Of a DNA stretch of 64,000 nt, positions 25,423 to 40,400 are shown in pieces. The notes beneath the pieces are model-generated. The model saw nothing but the letters and a program-made list of their open reading frames with translations, was not told where the DNA came from and did no database searches. The position numbers were made by a program, and so were the translations under genes. How positions within the stretch are numbered: position 1 is the stretch's first letter; each line of letters opens with the position of its first letter. Source of the stretch: Sipunculus nudus (lineage: Eukaryota > Annelida > Sipuncula > Golfingiida > Sipunculidae); assembly GCA_026874595.1 (NCBI GenBank), contig CM049318.1:59494250-59558249 (forward strand). Reading direction: 5' to 3'.

Positions 25423-27448
25423 GTAAAACATAACATTCTTTTTACTTATATTTTTACAGGGTACTCTTCCACACAGAAAATAAGGAAAAAGCTTTGAAAT
25501 GAGTTTTTCCTTTTCCAGTATGGGAAAAGTTGGTGAATTTCGCGAAAGATTACTATAAATCGTGTAATCAGGGAATCTGTGTAGTTCAGTAGAGAGGGTG
25601 TACAGTTTGTAATATTTTGTCTCATGTCTATTCAATGTGTCAAGTGAATAACTTGCCTTTGTGGATTTCTAGCATATTGTTCTTCAATGAAATTCGAAAT
25701 AACTGTCCCAGAATTTTCAAAATTAATTAAGGTAAATAATGAAAATGAATTATTTCGTAAAAAGCTGGTAGCCCTGGTGTAGTCCTCAATAAATTGTTAA
25801 AACATTTGATAAATTAACATATTAATATTAATATAATCTATCAATAATTTACTAAAGGTCTACCTTTTGAAAAACGAAGAAAGTAATACTTATGACAAAT
25901 ACTAATGATACATAATGACTGTGAATCACGGCCAGCATTATACACGTTTCTTAATCTCAAACATGTGAGAGTTTCATAAATAGAAACCCCTGAACGTTCA
26001 AGATAGGCCTATATCCAATGTCACTGGTTTGTTTTGTTTTCATTGTAGGGCAAGGCATTCCTCATATATACCATCAGGTAAAAGTTTTGTTGTTTTATTT
26101 TTTTATCAATTTCAGTACTCATTCTTTCTTATTCGCAAATCTGTAGTAAAGAAACAAAGGGACAGCTATTTAACCTGGTAGAGAACCTAATAATGTTAGA
26201 TAGCAAACGTATCCTCTTCTAGTAGCTCAGAGCACCCTCACTCGTCCGAGTTCTGTATACATGGTATAGTGTCGGGCAGCTCCTTGAATTTCTTAATAGG
26301 CGGTCGTTTTCCTAATATATTATTTTAAACCTAATAAATTAAATCGATCATCAACGATTATGTATGCACATAGGGTTATGGGGGCTTATGACGACAAAGA
26401 CGGATCGTACTCGTCACATTTAATAAGATTAAATCAATAAGTAGCTGTCTCAGTCTCAGAGTCGAGGGTCCTGCACGTCAGATTGTAACAAAAGTTTGTG
26501 CAATGTTTGGTTTTCAGTAGAAATTTACCCATTAAGCTGCAGCTGCTCGGGAAGTTCTTTCATGAAAATGAAATAATACAGTTTTAATGAAGGTTTGGTA
26601 AGATGCGCTCTTACCTGTTAAGCAGAACAATTTAGTTATTATCATTTTGTCCCCTGGTAATGTGAAATTTTTATAGCAAATTTATAATAAAAAAGTAAAG
26701 CTGACATATAAAAAATGTCTGCGAACCCAGTTGTTAAGCCTTTTATATGTTTACGTATTAAATATACTTGACTGTTTCCGTTTTTTGCCTAAGTGTTTAT
26801 TTTAATACATTGGGCTCGTTTTCATTCTGTTATAGACCATATCGTAGGACCATATGGTAATTAGAAGCGCTAGTTTTCCCGCAGGCCTCATATAATCACC
26901 CTAAATTTACTTCATTCTTTATTCCATATCCACGGGCCGCTTATATCAAAATCAAAGAACGATGATGACAATGTTTTATACCTCCAACAACAATCAAAAG
27001 CTTTTCATGGGCAATATTTCTGATAAATAACCTATGATCATATCATACGGTATGACGTCACGCTTGATTTTCTCTGATTATTACCTGTGCAACAGCCACT
27101 TACCCACAAGTGGAAGACCTGGCACACTTTGATTATATACGTTATTCTTCATAGCGTATCGCGGCTTAGCTGTTGGGTGGTTTATAAATATCAATTCAGA
27201 CACACTGTTTTCCTTATTTTGCATTCAATAATTACATTATGTGAGCATACTCCTCCAGTAATTAACCGTTTTACGTGGTCCCACCTACACCAATTGCATA
27301 TTTGGCGACTGCTAAGGTACACGTTTTTATACCCGACGTATATATTATATGGAAATCTGCATTCTTATAATTTTTACGTGAAAGTTCGTTTTTCCTTCAA
27401 ATTGTATTTATTACATATAGGTTATGTGGGTAATCACAAACAAAATTT

Positions 27449-27512
<64 letters not shown>

Positions 27513-30500
27513 CTATGAGGTACGCCATGCAGATATATAACCTCTGAAAATACGACCAAAGGACTCGACCCCTCCTTTAGAGAGGGAGGGAGAGAGAAGG
27601 ATTGCTTTTATATTATTGATTCCCATGATGTCAGTGAAACCTGGCTCCCTCAAGAAGTTAAGCGACCATCTCGTAATGAAGACCACTGTTTTCAATTGTC
27701 TCCATTATATCCGATCTTTCGATTATATAGTGAATAGTTTATATCCTCATTATATGCGTTATTGTATTAGTTTATCATAAGATATAACCACGTCACTGTG
27801 ACGATTATAGGTTCGTGGGGCTACTGGAGTTCCTGGGGCCCTTGCTCAGTGACATGCGGTCTCGGGTGTGAGACAAGGAGGCGGGGGTGCTTCGGGTCCG
27901 GGAGTTGTGTGGGCGCACATACGAGCACGAGGAGCTGTGTGGGCACGGCCCGCGTCTGTCCACGTCAGTAAAATTTTCTTTTTATGATTTTGGTATCGCT
28001 CGTAAATGTTCTTTTGTTACATTGTAGCTTGGGGGTTAGGTACGTGGTTGTGGTGTGTGTGTGTGCGTGTTTGTGTATGGTGGTGGTGGTGGGGGGGGGG
28101 GGAATTTTCTGGGGTACGGTACAATAAAGTAATTATATCCTTTATCACAGAAAATACCGGGGGTCCATACGGAAACTGGGGCAGTTGGTCAATCTGCTCT
28201 GCTACGTGTGGCAGAGGCAACCAGTACAGACAGAGACACTGTCCGGCCGGGAGTGTGTGTGTCCGAGACACACCAGACGTCCGGGACTGTTATTTCATCC
28301 CGTGTCAAGGTAAGCAGACATATAAAAGATAGGGGCACAGTCATATATTTTAGCTGTGTTGGCGGACTGGGGACCGCAGTGTCCTACTCTGTGTTGATAT
28401 GATGGTATTTTGTAACTACATGGGCGGACTTACGCTCCCGAGGCAGTGGAAATATGGCGCTTCTAAAGAAGCTACTGATTTTCCCCCTGCCTGGTTTGAC
28501 CGTTTATGATGCACTTAAACACCAGATGGTGTGCCTGTCTGCTGAAAAAAAAACAAAAAAAAAAAAAAAACATTGGCTCCGTGTATTCCTCGCTTGGCTG
28601 GTAAACCGTTTTGTCTTCCAGCACAGGGTCTCATCTGATTGGACCAAAATACAGTGCTCCCCTCTGGTGTAGAGATTCAGGATAAGAGGTCAAAACAAAC
28701 AGCGCTAACGATATAGGTTGTTGGCCTATAGGTAAAGCGCTGTGTAAAGAGCACAGGTCGGACTAGATTCGGTGAATGTCCAGCTTTGTCATCTGTGTTG
28801 TTGCAGTGATATACTGTAGCTGTCTGGGCGGACTCGGCACCGTGTATGTCCTATTTTTTGTTGATACAGTGGTATATTGTAGCTGTGTACTGAATTGTCA
28901 TGTTCTGCCTTGATATATCGTAGCTAGATGGGCGGACTCGGGACGGTGGCTGTCCTGCTCTGTGTTGATACATTTATATATTGTAGCTACGTGGGCGGAC
29001 TAGTGACCGTTTATTGTATCTGTATGGGCGTCCTTGGGACCGTGGGTTTCCTGCTCCATACAGATACAGTGATGTATTGTAGCAACGTGGGCGGATTGTT
29101 GACCGTGGGTAGCTTGCTTAGTGTGGATTCAACTGGGGACCGTGGGTTTACTGCTCCACATTGATACATTGATATATATTGTAGCTGTGTGGGCGGACTG
29201 GGAACCGTGGGTGTCCTGTTCTGTGACATGTGGTACTGGTAGAATGACCAGGCGGAGGTCATGTCTCATTCCAAATAGCTGCTACGGCCCAGCACGGGAA
29301 AACCGACGGTGCACTCTTCGTACATGCCCAGGTAGGAATTTAATATATAATGCAGAAGGTATACAGATATTTAGGACTTTGAGGAAACCGGGGGGTGGGT
29401 GTGTGTGGGGGGGGGGGTAACTTTGACGTTCAAATTCTCTATCAGACCCTTCGTGCCAATTTAATTCTACAGGATCTATAGGACCACACCAATATTCGTT
29501 TTTTTTATAACCCTTCAAAATTTGACACAGACTCCGTCGTCCCTTAGCAAAAAGGAGATATCTCCTAACTGTACTAACTATAGCGGAGTATGTTGCTTTT
29601 TTAGTATACTAAGATCGAAATATATCCAACTTGTGGATTTTGAATATGAAAAACTAGCTGATAAACCCGGTATACGAGGCTTTTTACCGGGGTTGGGGAT
29701 ATGTTGGGTCCTTTTTTATTCAAGAATTAAAAGATACTATAGATTTTCAGTGGTTTGGCACGAGTGTAGAATAACTCACGCACCTCTCTGAGGCACAACA
29801 CTTCTGTGAACAGTAAACGGTTTTATGTCCAGCTGTTTGTATCTTAATTTTGCCACTTATTTTTATCTGCATCTTACTTCTCCATTACATGAATCCTATA
29901 CATCATACCGTCGATATACACTTATAACCTCGTCGAGACACTGCGTGAATGATCCTCCAGTCGCTTCAGAAATTCATACACCGGTATATTGACCTTGAAG
30001 ACCTGGTCAGTGGTGATGTTTACGTTATTTTGCGAACCGGAATCGGACGCGGGGTAATTCCGGTTTCCGATGATCTTTGACTGGTTACTATTTTTGGACG
30101 TTTAAAGTACAGGTTAATGTGAGGAAGACATTAATTTCACATAGCTTAACTTAACCTCTTATTTAATTGTAGTCGGAAGACATGAAAGATGAATTAAATG
30201 TACGTTTTGAGGCAAGGAAACTGTTCCTGAAGAAAGAAATGGAAATATGCATACCTCGTTGGTTGCAGAAGCGGACCCAAAGAGAGTCCAGGGAGTCGGT
30301 CCCCCTTTTCAGCTGCAACCTTTTTTAATCGTAAGAGACCAATTTTGAGGCCTGAAACATTCGCCCTCATCCCAACCCAAACCTTTCGGAAATTGGGACC
30401 TTGTATTAATTAGGTTTTGTCTTTAATCCTCCTGGGTTGAACCCTAATCCTCCTGGGTTGAACCCCTCCTTTTCGTAAAACGAGCCAGAGTCATGTGTTT

Positions 30501-30909
30501 TTCACATTGACTTACCACACACATGGGTCAGAGCCTTTGTCAAATGTCAGCCCAAACATGCATAAATCCGTCACTGAAAGCAAGGTAATTCATATGCACG
30601 GAAATCGTTAAATCGGCTTTATTCTTGGCTTGAGGGGACCACAAAGAAAATCCGGTCTTTGCCGAAGGCAGTTCGGCTGTTTTCGGTGATAGCCTCCACT
30701 CATATCAGAAAATAGGCAAAATTCACTCAAAATGATGTGTACATTAAAAAAATATTTATTCTAATATCGGCCATGTCACTAAGGGAACAATCACCTTTAA
30801 AATGAGGTATAGCACAGTATCCTACGCAATGCGGTGTCAGAGAACATTGCGAACACAGGTGGACCGATTCCTTTTATAAGTATTAGATTTTCTCGGGGAC
30901 TTGTGAAAC

Positions 30910-30963
<54 letters not shown>

Positions 30964-33900
30964 AAGGGGGCTTCCGCTATCAGGATCAATTACTCAAATT
31001 TCGCAAAAGTTCGTTTATATGTTGTTTTCACTGTTACGGGGTGCACATCCAAGCGGACCGAACTGTCTCGCTAGTGAAGGACTTGTGCGCCTCCAACATG
31101 GGTTCGAATCCCGGATCGGCCCAGTATTTTCCCCTGAAAAATACTGGTAAACTTTGTGGCCCAGGGAATGAGCTCACCAAAGTGTGACTCCTGGGATAAT
31201 TAGTCTTAGAGAAAGCTCGGAGAAAAGAAGCTGTAGACGTCAGTGTATAGGTATTTACTGCAAAAAATAGTCTCAGCCAAATCTGGTTGTTTTCACTGCC
31301 GTCTGTAGGATATCTTGTTAACACGATCACTTTTGAACAGCCGCATAATTCAGCCAATTCTGGCCTTCGTGAATTAAAAAGAAAACCTACGAATAAGATT
31401 GCCTTACGGGTCCATGTAAAACTCAAATACCCTAGTCAGAGGTATAAAGCAACGGCGGCCAATGCACTTAAAATGCAAATATCTTCCAAAAAGTGGAAAT
31501 AAGCTTACCAGGTTACAGATCCGATGGAAAGGGGGGGGGGGGGGGGTAAAAAAAAAAAAAGGGGGGGGGGGGGAGAGAATACCTCCCAAAATAAAACTCC
31601 AGCTGAAACTAAATAAAAGTTCGCGGGCTGCTTCGTCTGTTCTTGGGCTCGTTTCAACCATGGTGGCATGTCATAGTATAATTTCCAGGGGCGTAGCCAG
31701 AGGGGGGCCGCAGGGGGCCATGCCCCCCCCCCCCCCGGTTGCATCCAGTCTCGCCGTCCTTTCGGAATTTCACATACTCTTATACTGATATATATATATA
31801 TATATATATGTGCTAATTTTTATTAATTAGCAATTAGATTTTATTTAAGTTATCTGCCGTTTATTACTCTGCAAATTCATTAGTTGAGAATGAGGATATT
31901 TATGAACAGGTGCAGAACGACTACAGAGCACCAGGCCCTAGTTGGTGTTGACCGTGGACAATCTCATGGCTCGATCCTCTGTTAATACCTTACTCTCAAT
32001 CTGTGCTCTTTGGAGTCCTGTGTGCTGTCGAGACCAGGGATCCCGGTAAAATTTCGTTTAACAAAATTAAACATAACACACAACATATCAGTTATTTATT
32101 CCGAGATTACATTTAAAAGATAATATCTTGCAAGTTATAAACGTAAATGCACATTTGCGCCATTGACTTTAACATGTTGAAAACGATTGAAAATTTATAT
32201 CCTAATTTTGAAGAAATATATATATATATATTAAATATTGAACCTGTCTACAGTTTGACTACTTACGCAAAGACATGAGGGAAAAGATTTTACGGGAACA
32301 GGAAATCCTCATTTTTTTGTAAACATTGCCTCAAAATGTGCTCTTTACATTGCATATTCCCAATACGGGGGGGGGGGGATACCCCTTCCCATACCCTCCC
32401 CATGTACCTAAAACTAACCTTAATAAACTATGGTTCATACCATAAAAAAAAGAAATGTATATTTTCGTACACTAAAATATATAACGTATAGTAATAATAA
32501 TAATAATAATAATAAATATATATACATATATATACATATACACGTATATATAACAGTTTTCATAGTACCAATACATGCATATTAGTGCCCCCCCCCCCCC
32601 CCGTTTTCGAAATTCTGGATCCGCCACTGATCATGGCCCCCTCCCCTCCCTCAATCCTGGCTACGCCCCTGATTTCAAGTACAATGTTTTAAGAAATGGA
32701 TATAACTAGTCGCTTATTTGTTTTATGGCAGTCACTGCGGTCTACTGGAAAAGGCTTTCTCAAGTTGTGAGAATAACACAATAAAATGACAGTCTTAAAT
32801 ACATTCGCGGGCATGGGTGGGGAATATATAAGGTTGGGTAGGGAGCGCAAATATACATCGCCGCTCGCCCACATTGCAAAATAAAATTGCGCCCCTGAAT
32901 ATACCCCATCCCATACGTATGCATGGGGGTGGGGGGGGGGGGGGGATGGGGGGCCTTTTTAATAGAATGCATTTAAATGAAATCGTGTATGGTGCAACTT
33001 TCTAGTATCTGTCATATCCTGATTGGCTACCTGCTTGTGCGTATTTTCTTTAAATACGATCGTGGAATTCGGGGTCGTTGGTCTGAATGTTCCGCCACTT
33101 GTGGAACAGGAATAAAAACCAGAACGAGGCGATGTCCGTCAGGCCTCGTTTGTCAAGGAATCAACACCGAAAAAGAAAAGTGTAACCAGGGGCTATGTCC
33201 CGGTGAGATGGCGGGTCCTACACTGATCTGTTCAGCATATGACAAAATCTACTCCATTTAAAGTTATTCCATGCAAGCGTTTTTTTTTTAATATATTATT
33301 GGTGTAGCATAAAGAACATGCTATTTTAAAATTGTTCTGTGTTATGAAATTCATAATGATGAAATATTTCTCCATTTCATATACCTGTCGGAGAAGTAAA
33401 GACAGTGTCCGTCCGTCCGTTAACATGAATATTGCCGTCATCTAAAAGGGTTTGCATGAAACTCATTTATGATATATACTGATAAAGTGCATTTTTTAAG
33501 AGGTTAAATGTCACAAGACAAACAACCGACTCATTATGCATTCTGACAATGGGCTTGTTATGTGATATGTTAATAGTATTAAATTACTTAAATTTAACAA
33601 AAGAGTGCGATCCTTTTAGTTAGAAGCCAACTTAAGTAGGCTGATAATAAACTTCATCACATGATCTCAAATATAATTTTAAAAATATTTCTCAAACGTG
33701 TTTAATCTGACTTAAAAAGGAAAGTTGAACCTTTCATATAAAGAACAAGTTTAATTTAAATTCTAAGCCAAGATAAAAAAAATTCTTACATGGACAAAAG
33801 AGAGAGCTAGTAGGTAAAAAATATATTACTTGGAGTTCCAAGAAGTGGCTTTTTTCTGAGTTATTATTAGTCCTGTTGCGTGAACTTGTCATTAATCATA

Positions 33901-34345
33901 ACAGGGAAAAAATTATTGTATGTGGTTTTCATAACAGTATAACAGTACTTCCTGCTTATTCGAATGAATCATTTTAATTATTAATTTCAAATTAATAATA
34001 GGAGAATGGAGTGATTGGAGCCAATGGGATTCCTGCTCAGTGTCATGTGGGCCCGGAAGTAGAATCAGAACGAGGTCATGTCCCTCAGGACTGTTTTGTA
34101 GTGGAACAGCCTCTGATACCGAGAACTGCAACCAAGGGCCATGCCCCGGTAGGTTTTCTATATATATTATTCACAAATGTGTTTGTACATTAACTGAATT
34201 AAATTGTTGAAGGTCGGCTCGCTCACTGAACGTTTTAAAAGTACACCTTTGCCTTCTCTCAGGATAAACTTTAAGCCAGACCGGTCACAAAATATGTGAA
34301 AACATGTCGTAAAAATGGTGTAAATGTCCCTGCTGATTGTCGGCC

Positions 34346-34416
<71 letters not shown>

Positions 34417-37400
34417 CGCTGTCTTGTGGGTGTATTTCCATGCGGTTCAAGGAAGTGTTTCCGGGTCAACAAACCGGATCAGCACATCTGATTAGTTAGC
34501 CAATCACGTTGCGTGTTGTGATTTACTCAACATTTCGTATCGCCACCTTGTGGCTAAACCCTGTACATTAAGTCAAAGAAAACAGCGCATTATCGATATA
34601 GATGTTACATAAAGCTCTGTGTACAGAAGATAAATCCTGAAGTTTTACTTCAGTGTTTATCTAAGGTGACCCATACCTGTCCCATTCTGGTATCGCGCGC
34701 ACCAGTAGAACTGTATATATAAAGAGACACGAGAATGAACCCTATAGGTAGTCAGTTATATATGTATATGTATAAACGGCTGGAGATACAGTCCTAAAAT
34801 AAGACAAAATGTAAAAGGTGATAATTCAAAAGATGAGTAAAGGTTTATTCATCACTATAATGTTATCGCATATCGAGATGATTTCTAGGTCAAATGCCAA
34901 TGCCAGTAATATTTCAATGAGGGTAAACCGATCATGTTTTAGGAATCTGGGGTTCGTGGAACCAATGGGATTCATGTTCAGTGTCATGTGGCCCTGGGAC
35001 CAGAACCAGAACGAGGCTCTGTCCATTAGGCTTTACCTGTTCAGGACCGGGCTCGGAGAGGAGAAATTGTTACCTGGGAAATTGTCCTGGTAAATATCCA
35101 AAACACGCTTCAATTCTGTTACGTTTTGTGAGTTAAATTTCTTTTAATGTTATGATATACATCCTAGATTTATTTCTCTATGTTAACTCCCATATCTAAA
35201 TGCCAAATATAAGTTAGGAAATTACTCCTTTGACAATCTCATGGTAGGAATCTAATTGCAGAGAGAGGTTAGTGGTCTATAGTACCGTCCCTTCCAAGTA
35301 GAAGACGGAAGAATATTGTGGGGATAACCGCGCCCTCATCTACAAATTAGAGAAAATGCTTTGTCAAACGAAGTGTTAGGATTTATTTAGGGACAATATT
35401 TTTGCCACATTAAGAACATATGATTTCTTTTCCTTTAGTTATAAATCTGTTTTGGTGAAAATTATGTAAAGATAATTTTATCATGTTGTAGGCATCTGGG
35501 GAACGTGGAGCCAATGGGGCTCTTGTTCTGTGTCATGTGGTCCTGGGACCAGAACCAGAACGAGGCTCTGTCCATCAGGCTTTATCTGTTCAGGACCGGG
35601 CACGGAGAGAGGAAACTGTGACCTGGGAAAATGTCCTGGTAAATATTAACCTCCAACATTGCATTTGTCTTAGTAGAATATAACAAAATGAATATTCATC
35701 TGAGGTTTATTTATGACTATATTTTGGAGTTGAATAAATGTCGCAAACGTTTCACTTTAATTCTTTAGTTTTTCTTTGATAACAAACCTGTGTTTCATTG
35801 TATAAAATACAGTTAAACTACTTTATAATCATATTGTATGTTTTACGCCTGTTGTTTTTACCAAGAGTTGTTTTAGGAGGGAAATATACATCATTTTAAA
35901 GTATAGCGTTAAAACTTTAATATAAGATTTAACTATAAAAATTTAAAATTCTATTCACATATTTTTCTGTATCACCAGTATTTTTATAGGCTTTCTTTAA
36001 TTTATAATTGATGTGAATAATTTATATTTGATTGATTTGTCAGGAAGTTGAAACAAACTGAAATAAAATTTGTTTATTATCTTCATTATCTGCCGGCTTT
36101 AATTTTTCGTTAATCCTTTGGGCTTATTTTCCAGTGATAGTTTATTATCACATCCAAGCTTTATTCATATAGAGACATTTTTTAACAAATGAAAACATAT
36201 TTTCTCTTACATATTACTTGTCAATGCTAGGAAAATTACTGTCAAGATAAACTGATCATGTTTTAGGAATTTGGGGTTCGTGGAGCCAATGGGGCTCTTG
36301 TTCTGTGTCATGTGGTCCTGGGACCAGAACCAGAACGAGGCTCTGTCCATCAGGCTTTATCTGTTCAGGACCGGGCACGGAGAGAGAGAACTGTGATCTT
36401 GGAAAATGTCCTGGTAAATATTAACCTCCAACACTGCATTTGTCTTAGTAGAATATAACAAAATGGATATTCACCTGAGGTTTATTTCTGACTATATTTT
36501 TGAGTTGAATAAATGTCGCAAACGTTTCACTTTAATTCGTTATTTTTTCTTTAATAACAAACCTGTGTTTCACAGTATAAAAATAAAGTTAAACTACTTT
36601 ATAATCATATTGTATGTTTTACGTCTGTTGCTTTTACCAAGAGATGTTTAAGAAGGGAAATATACTCCATTTAAGAGTATAGCGTTAAAACTTCAATATA
36701 AGATATAACTATAAAAATTTGAAATTCTATTTACATATTATACTGTATCACAAGTATTATTATAGACTTTCTTTAATTTATAATTGATGTAAATCATTTA
36801 TATTTGATTGATTTGTCAGGAAGTTGAAACAAACTGAAATAAAATTTGTTTATTATCTCATTATCTGCCGGCTTTAATTTTTCGTTTATCCTTTGGGCTT
36901 ATCTTCCAGTGTTAGTTTATTATCACATCCAACGAGAGAGTATTCAAATACGCCAAAGTACCAGCTCACGGCCTATAATGAGTAATTAAAAGGGTTGATT
37001 TGAGTGATGAATGAAGCTTTATTCATATAGAGACATTTTTTAACAAATAAAAACATATTTTTCTTAAATATTACTAGTCAGTGTTAGTGAAATTACTGTA
37101 CTTATTATGTTTTAGGAATCTGGGGTTCGTGGAGCCAATGGAGTTCATGTTCAGTGTCATGTGGTACTGGGACCAGAACCAGAACGAGGCTCTGCCCATC
37201 AGGCTTTATCTGTTCAGGACCGGGCTCGGAGAGAGGAAACTGCGACCTGGGAATATGTCCTGGTAAATATTTACCTTCATCCCTAAAATATATAAAAAAA
37301 GGTTTTATTTCAGTGTAAATTATCTTCCAGTTTTAATGCCGAAACATTTCGATTAACCATTGATTCTTACATAATTAACCAAGGTATTAAATCATATAAT

Positions 37401-40400
37401 CTCCATAAGACTACATTTGTCATCATATTATGTATCCTATATATTAAAATGTTGCTAGATTGTTCTAATTGGGCAATACTGCCATATAGAATATAAATAA
37501 AATTTCATTGTATATATAACTCTATAAAAGAAATCTGTGTATTCCTTAATTAAAGGAACTATAAAAGAATAACTGTCGTGCCTTCAAGTTTCTTGGTACA
37601 TTTCCTATTTTACGTAGTTATACCTAGAATAGAGACTGACATCATTCAAAGACAGTGACGTCACAATACCAGCTCTCGAAAATAAATATATTATGATGAA
37701 TACAAGGAGATGATATAAGCTATAATAGGAAGGTTTATTCATGGACAAAGTATTTTAGCAGGATGACCTGCTTTTTCTTGGTTTAAAAGCCAATGGTAGT
37801 GATAATATCGTGGAGGTAAACCGATCATGTTGTAGGAATCTGGGCTTCGTGGAACCAATGGGGTTCTTGCTCAGTGTCATGTGGTCCTGGGACCAGAACC
37901 AGAACGAGGCTCTGTCCATCAGGTTTAACCTGTTCGGGATCGGGCTCGGAGAGAGGAAATTGTAACCTTGGAGAATGTCCCGGTAACTATTTATAGCACG
38001 CTTCAGTTATATTAATTTTTGTAAGTAAAATTTCTTACATACATGCGTCCAAGATTTTTCTCTGTGTTTACACTCCTGATGTAAATACCAAATATTTTTC
38101 ACTTAGATCAACAATAAATTCTTACATATTGAACGCAGATACCCAGTAAAACTAATATTAAAACATTATCATGGAGTAATTGATAAATTAAATTATGAAG
38201 TTGTACCGATCATGTTTTAGGAATCTGGGGTTCGTGGAACCGATGGGGTTCATGCTCTGTGTCATGCGGCCTTGGGACGAGAACCAGAACGAGGCTCTGT
38301 CCATCAGGCTTTATTTGTTCAGGACCGGGTTCGGAGAGAGGAAACTGTAACTATGGCGAATGTCCTGGTAATTATTGAACGCGTGTCCAATTATTCTTAA
38401 TATTCTCTGAAACTTGCAAAGTCCTGAGTTTGATTACTGTGTATATTCTTTCACTATCTAAATACATGTAAATCTATCTCTGTATTCACAAATAATAATA
38501 GCGTACTCAACTTAAAACCTAAGGCAATTATTTTGATAAAATGCTTGTATGATCATCATTGGATGCCTTTTATACTTGTTTTCATTGTAAAATGATATTC
38601 TAATCCTGTGTAACCTGCATAAATGACCTGAAGGGTACCCGAATGATAGTGAACGCGTCGTTAAGAACCTTTTGCCCTACCGCAGTTTGTCTGCGGGAAA
38701 TTGAAACGTGCTTTGGTTTTTATTATGGTAAAATGCCAATGCCAATCATATTGTAGTGAGGACAAACTAATCGTGTTGTAGGATTCTGGGGTTCGTGGAG
38801 CCAATGGGGTTCTTGCTCAGTGTCATGTGGTCGTGGGACCAGAACCAGAACGAGGCTGTGTCAGTCAGGTTTAAACTGTTCAGGATCGGGCACAGACATA
38901 AGAAACTGCAGTCCAGGAAAATGTCCTGGTAAGACACATATTGTAGATCCCTTCGTTTAGTAAAGGAGCTGTCCAAATAATGATCCAGTTAAATTAAAAG
39001 AAAATATTTCTGCTTCTGTGTGTTATACATAACTTATAGATTGGAGAAACTGAACAGATAGTTTTGAACAATGTCTTATATTTTAGGAAACTTCAGCGTT
39101 TGGAGCGAGTGGAGCGCCTGTTCAGTGACGTGTGGATTAGGAACCCGCACCAGAACGAGGCGGTGTCCCCCAGACCATATCTGTGATGGCTCCGCCGGGG
39201 ACCGAATAAGCTGCATCATTCAGGAATGTCCAGGTGATAACACGTTCAGAACCATGTAGGGACGGGTTGTATGTGTGTGTGTGTGGGGGGGTCATAACCC
39301 GCCTACTTAAATGTATTATTATTCAGTATTAAATAAATGTTATTAAATGTTTAGTTTTAACTAACCATTGGCGATAATGACTGGGTATAACTGAAAATTA
39401 TAAATTAAAATAGTATGGTTTGCTTGAGGCATGGGTATTAAAAAGGACCCTAGTCTGCAATATGCGATTTGTTAAACTCTAAAAGTTACGACCGTGCAAC
39501 GACCCACCTGTCTTTGGAAGGTATATGGAACTTGCTTAAAAGGTCGCTTGGCAAGTCATTGGTGAGTTTTTTTTGAAAATCTCGGTCGCAAGAAAAAAAT
39601 CGGCCATAAGAAGATTCTCAAACCTGCTAAAAAACTCTCCGAGACTGGCTTTGTGGTGGATAGTCGCAGATAATATTGTCTTACGATGGCCTGACAGTCG
39701 CAATAAAAAAATATCGATATGACCAGCGATCGTCCATACAGGCCCACTTTTGACAGTCGTGAGACTCTCGCGTGACCATGTATGACAAGTTGCATGGTAG
39801 ATGTGAATAGTCTTGCATCATACATGTGTGTATAAGTGTCCGAAACTGCAAGTTTTACCCGCTAAGTAATCGTAGACAGTCGCCACAGATCCCTGTATTC
39901 TGCGATTAGTCACTGTCACAGGAGATCACAACTCGGGTGTCGCTGGGTTTTAATGGATTAAATGGAAAGGAGACCGTTTCCCTGGTTAGCAGCCTAAATA
40001 TGAAAACTGATTGTAAAGCAATATTTTTGTCAGGTATCTGGACAGAATGGGCCCAGTGGGGCGCATGCTCAGTGACTTGTGGTCGGGGCAACAAGATAAG
40101 AACAAGAATCTGTAACGGCCTCAACTGTGTCGGCAGCGCCGGCGAGTCGATAGAATGCAAGTTACCAATGTGCGCGGGTATGAGATGGTTCAACATATCA
40201 ATGCTCTTTTTGTCTGTATAAAGTAAGCCATCTCCATTTCATTATAAAGGTAAATCATTGTCATACAAAGGAAATCGAATTTACAAGGTAAATTTAATAA
40301 ATGTTTTAGCGAACCTGTGAGCTTATGCGATGGCGCGGCGTCTTCCGTCCGCCGTCCAAGGCTGGCTGTCCGCTGTCCATGGCTGTAGGTCAGAAACCGT

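Larger units (their letters stand above)
35492..37115 (+). repeat. Recent tandem duplication of one TSR exon plus intron
   Basis: Copy 1 is 35492-36266 (775 bp) and copy 2 is 36267-37115 (849 bp). Exons T7 and T8 differ at only a few bases, and the introns align throughout: both begin AAATATTAACCTCCAACA and share GAATATAACAAAATG, GTCAGGAAGTTGAAACAAAC and ATCTGCCGGCTTTAATTTTT. Copy 2 has about 75 extra bp around 36930-37015. Gene growth here is by whole exon-intron unit duplication. Confidence 0.88.

Noticed and set aside
28928-29164. Possible extra TSR exons in the repeated exon-start array
   Set aside because: Copies hold only the first third of a TSR, lack the Cys pattern and donors, and are out of frame.
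31030-31110. Functional tRNA gene
   Set aside because: Only the B-box half is tRNA-like; no complete cloverleaf could be drawn. A SINE head is more likely. The same holds for 23100-23165 on minus.
30834-31187. 117-aa frame with an Ile-Tyr run
   Set aside because: Spans a (TA)n tract and a SINE; no family pattern. Similar IYIY frames at 27087, 34296, 50413 and 61526 are rejected for the same reason.
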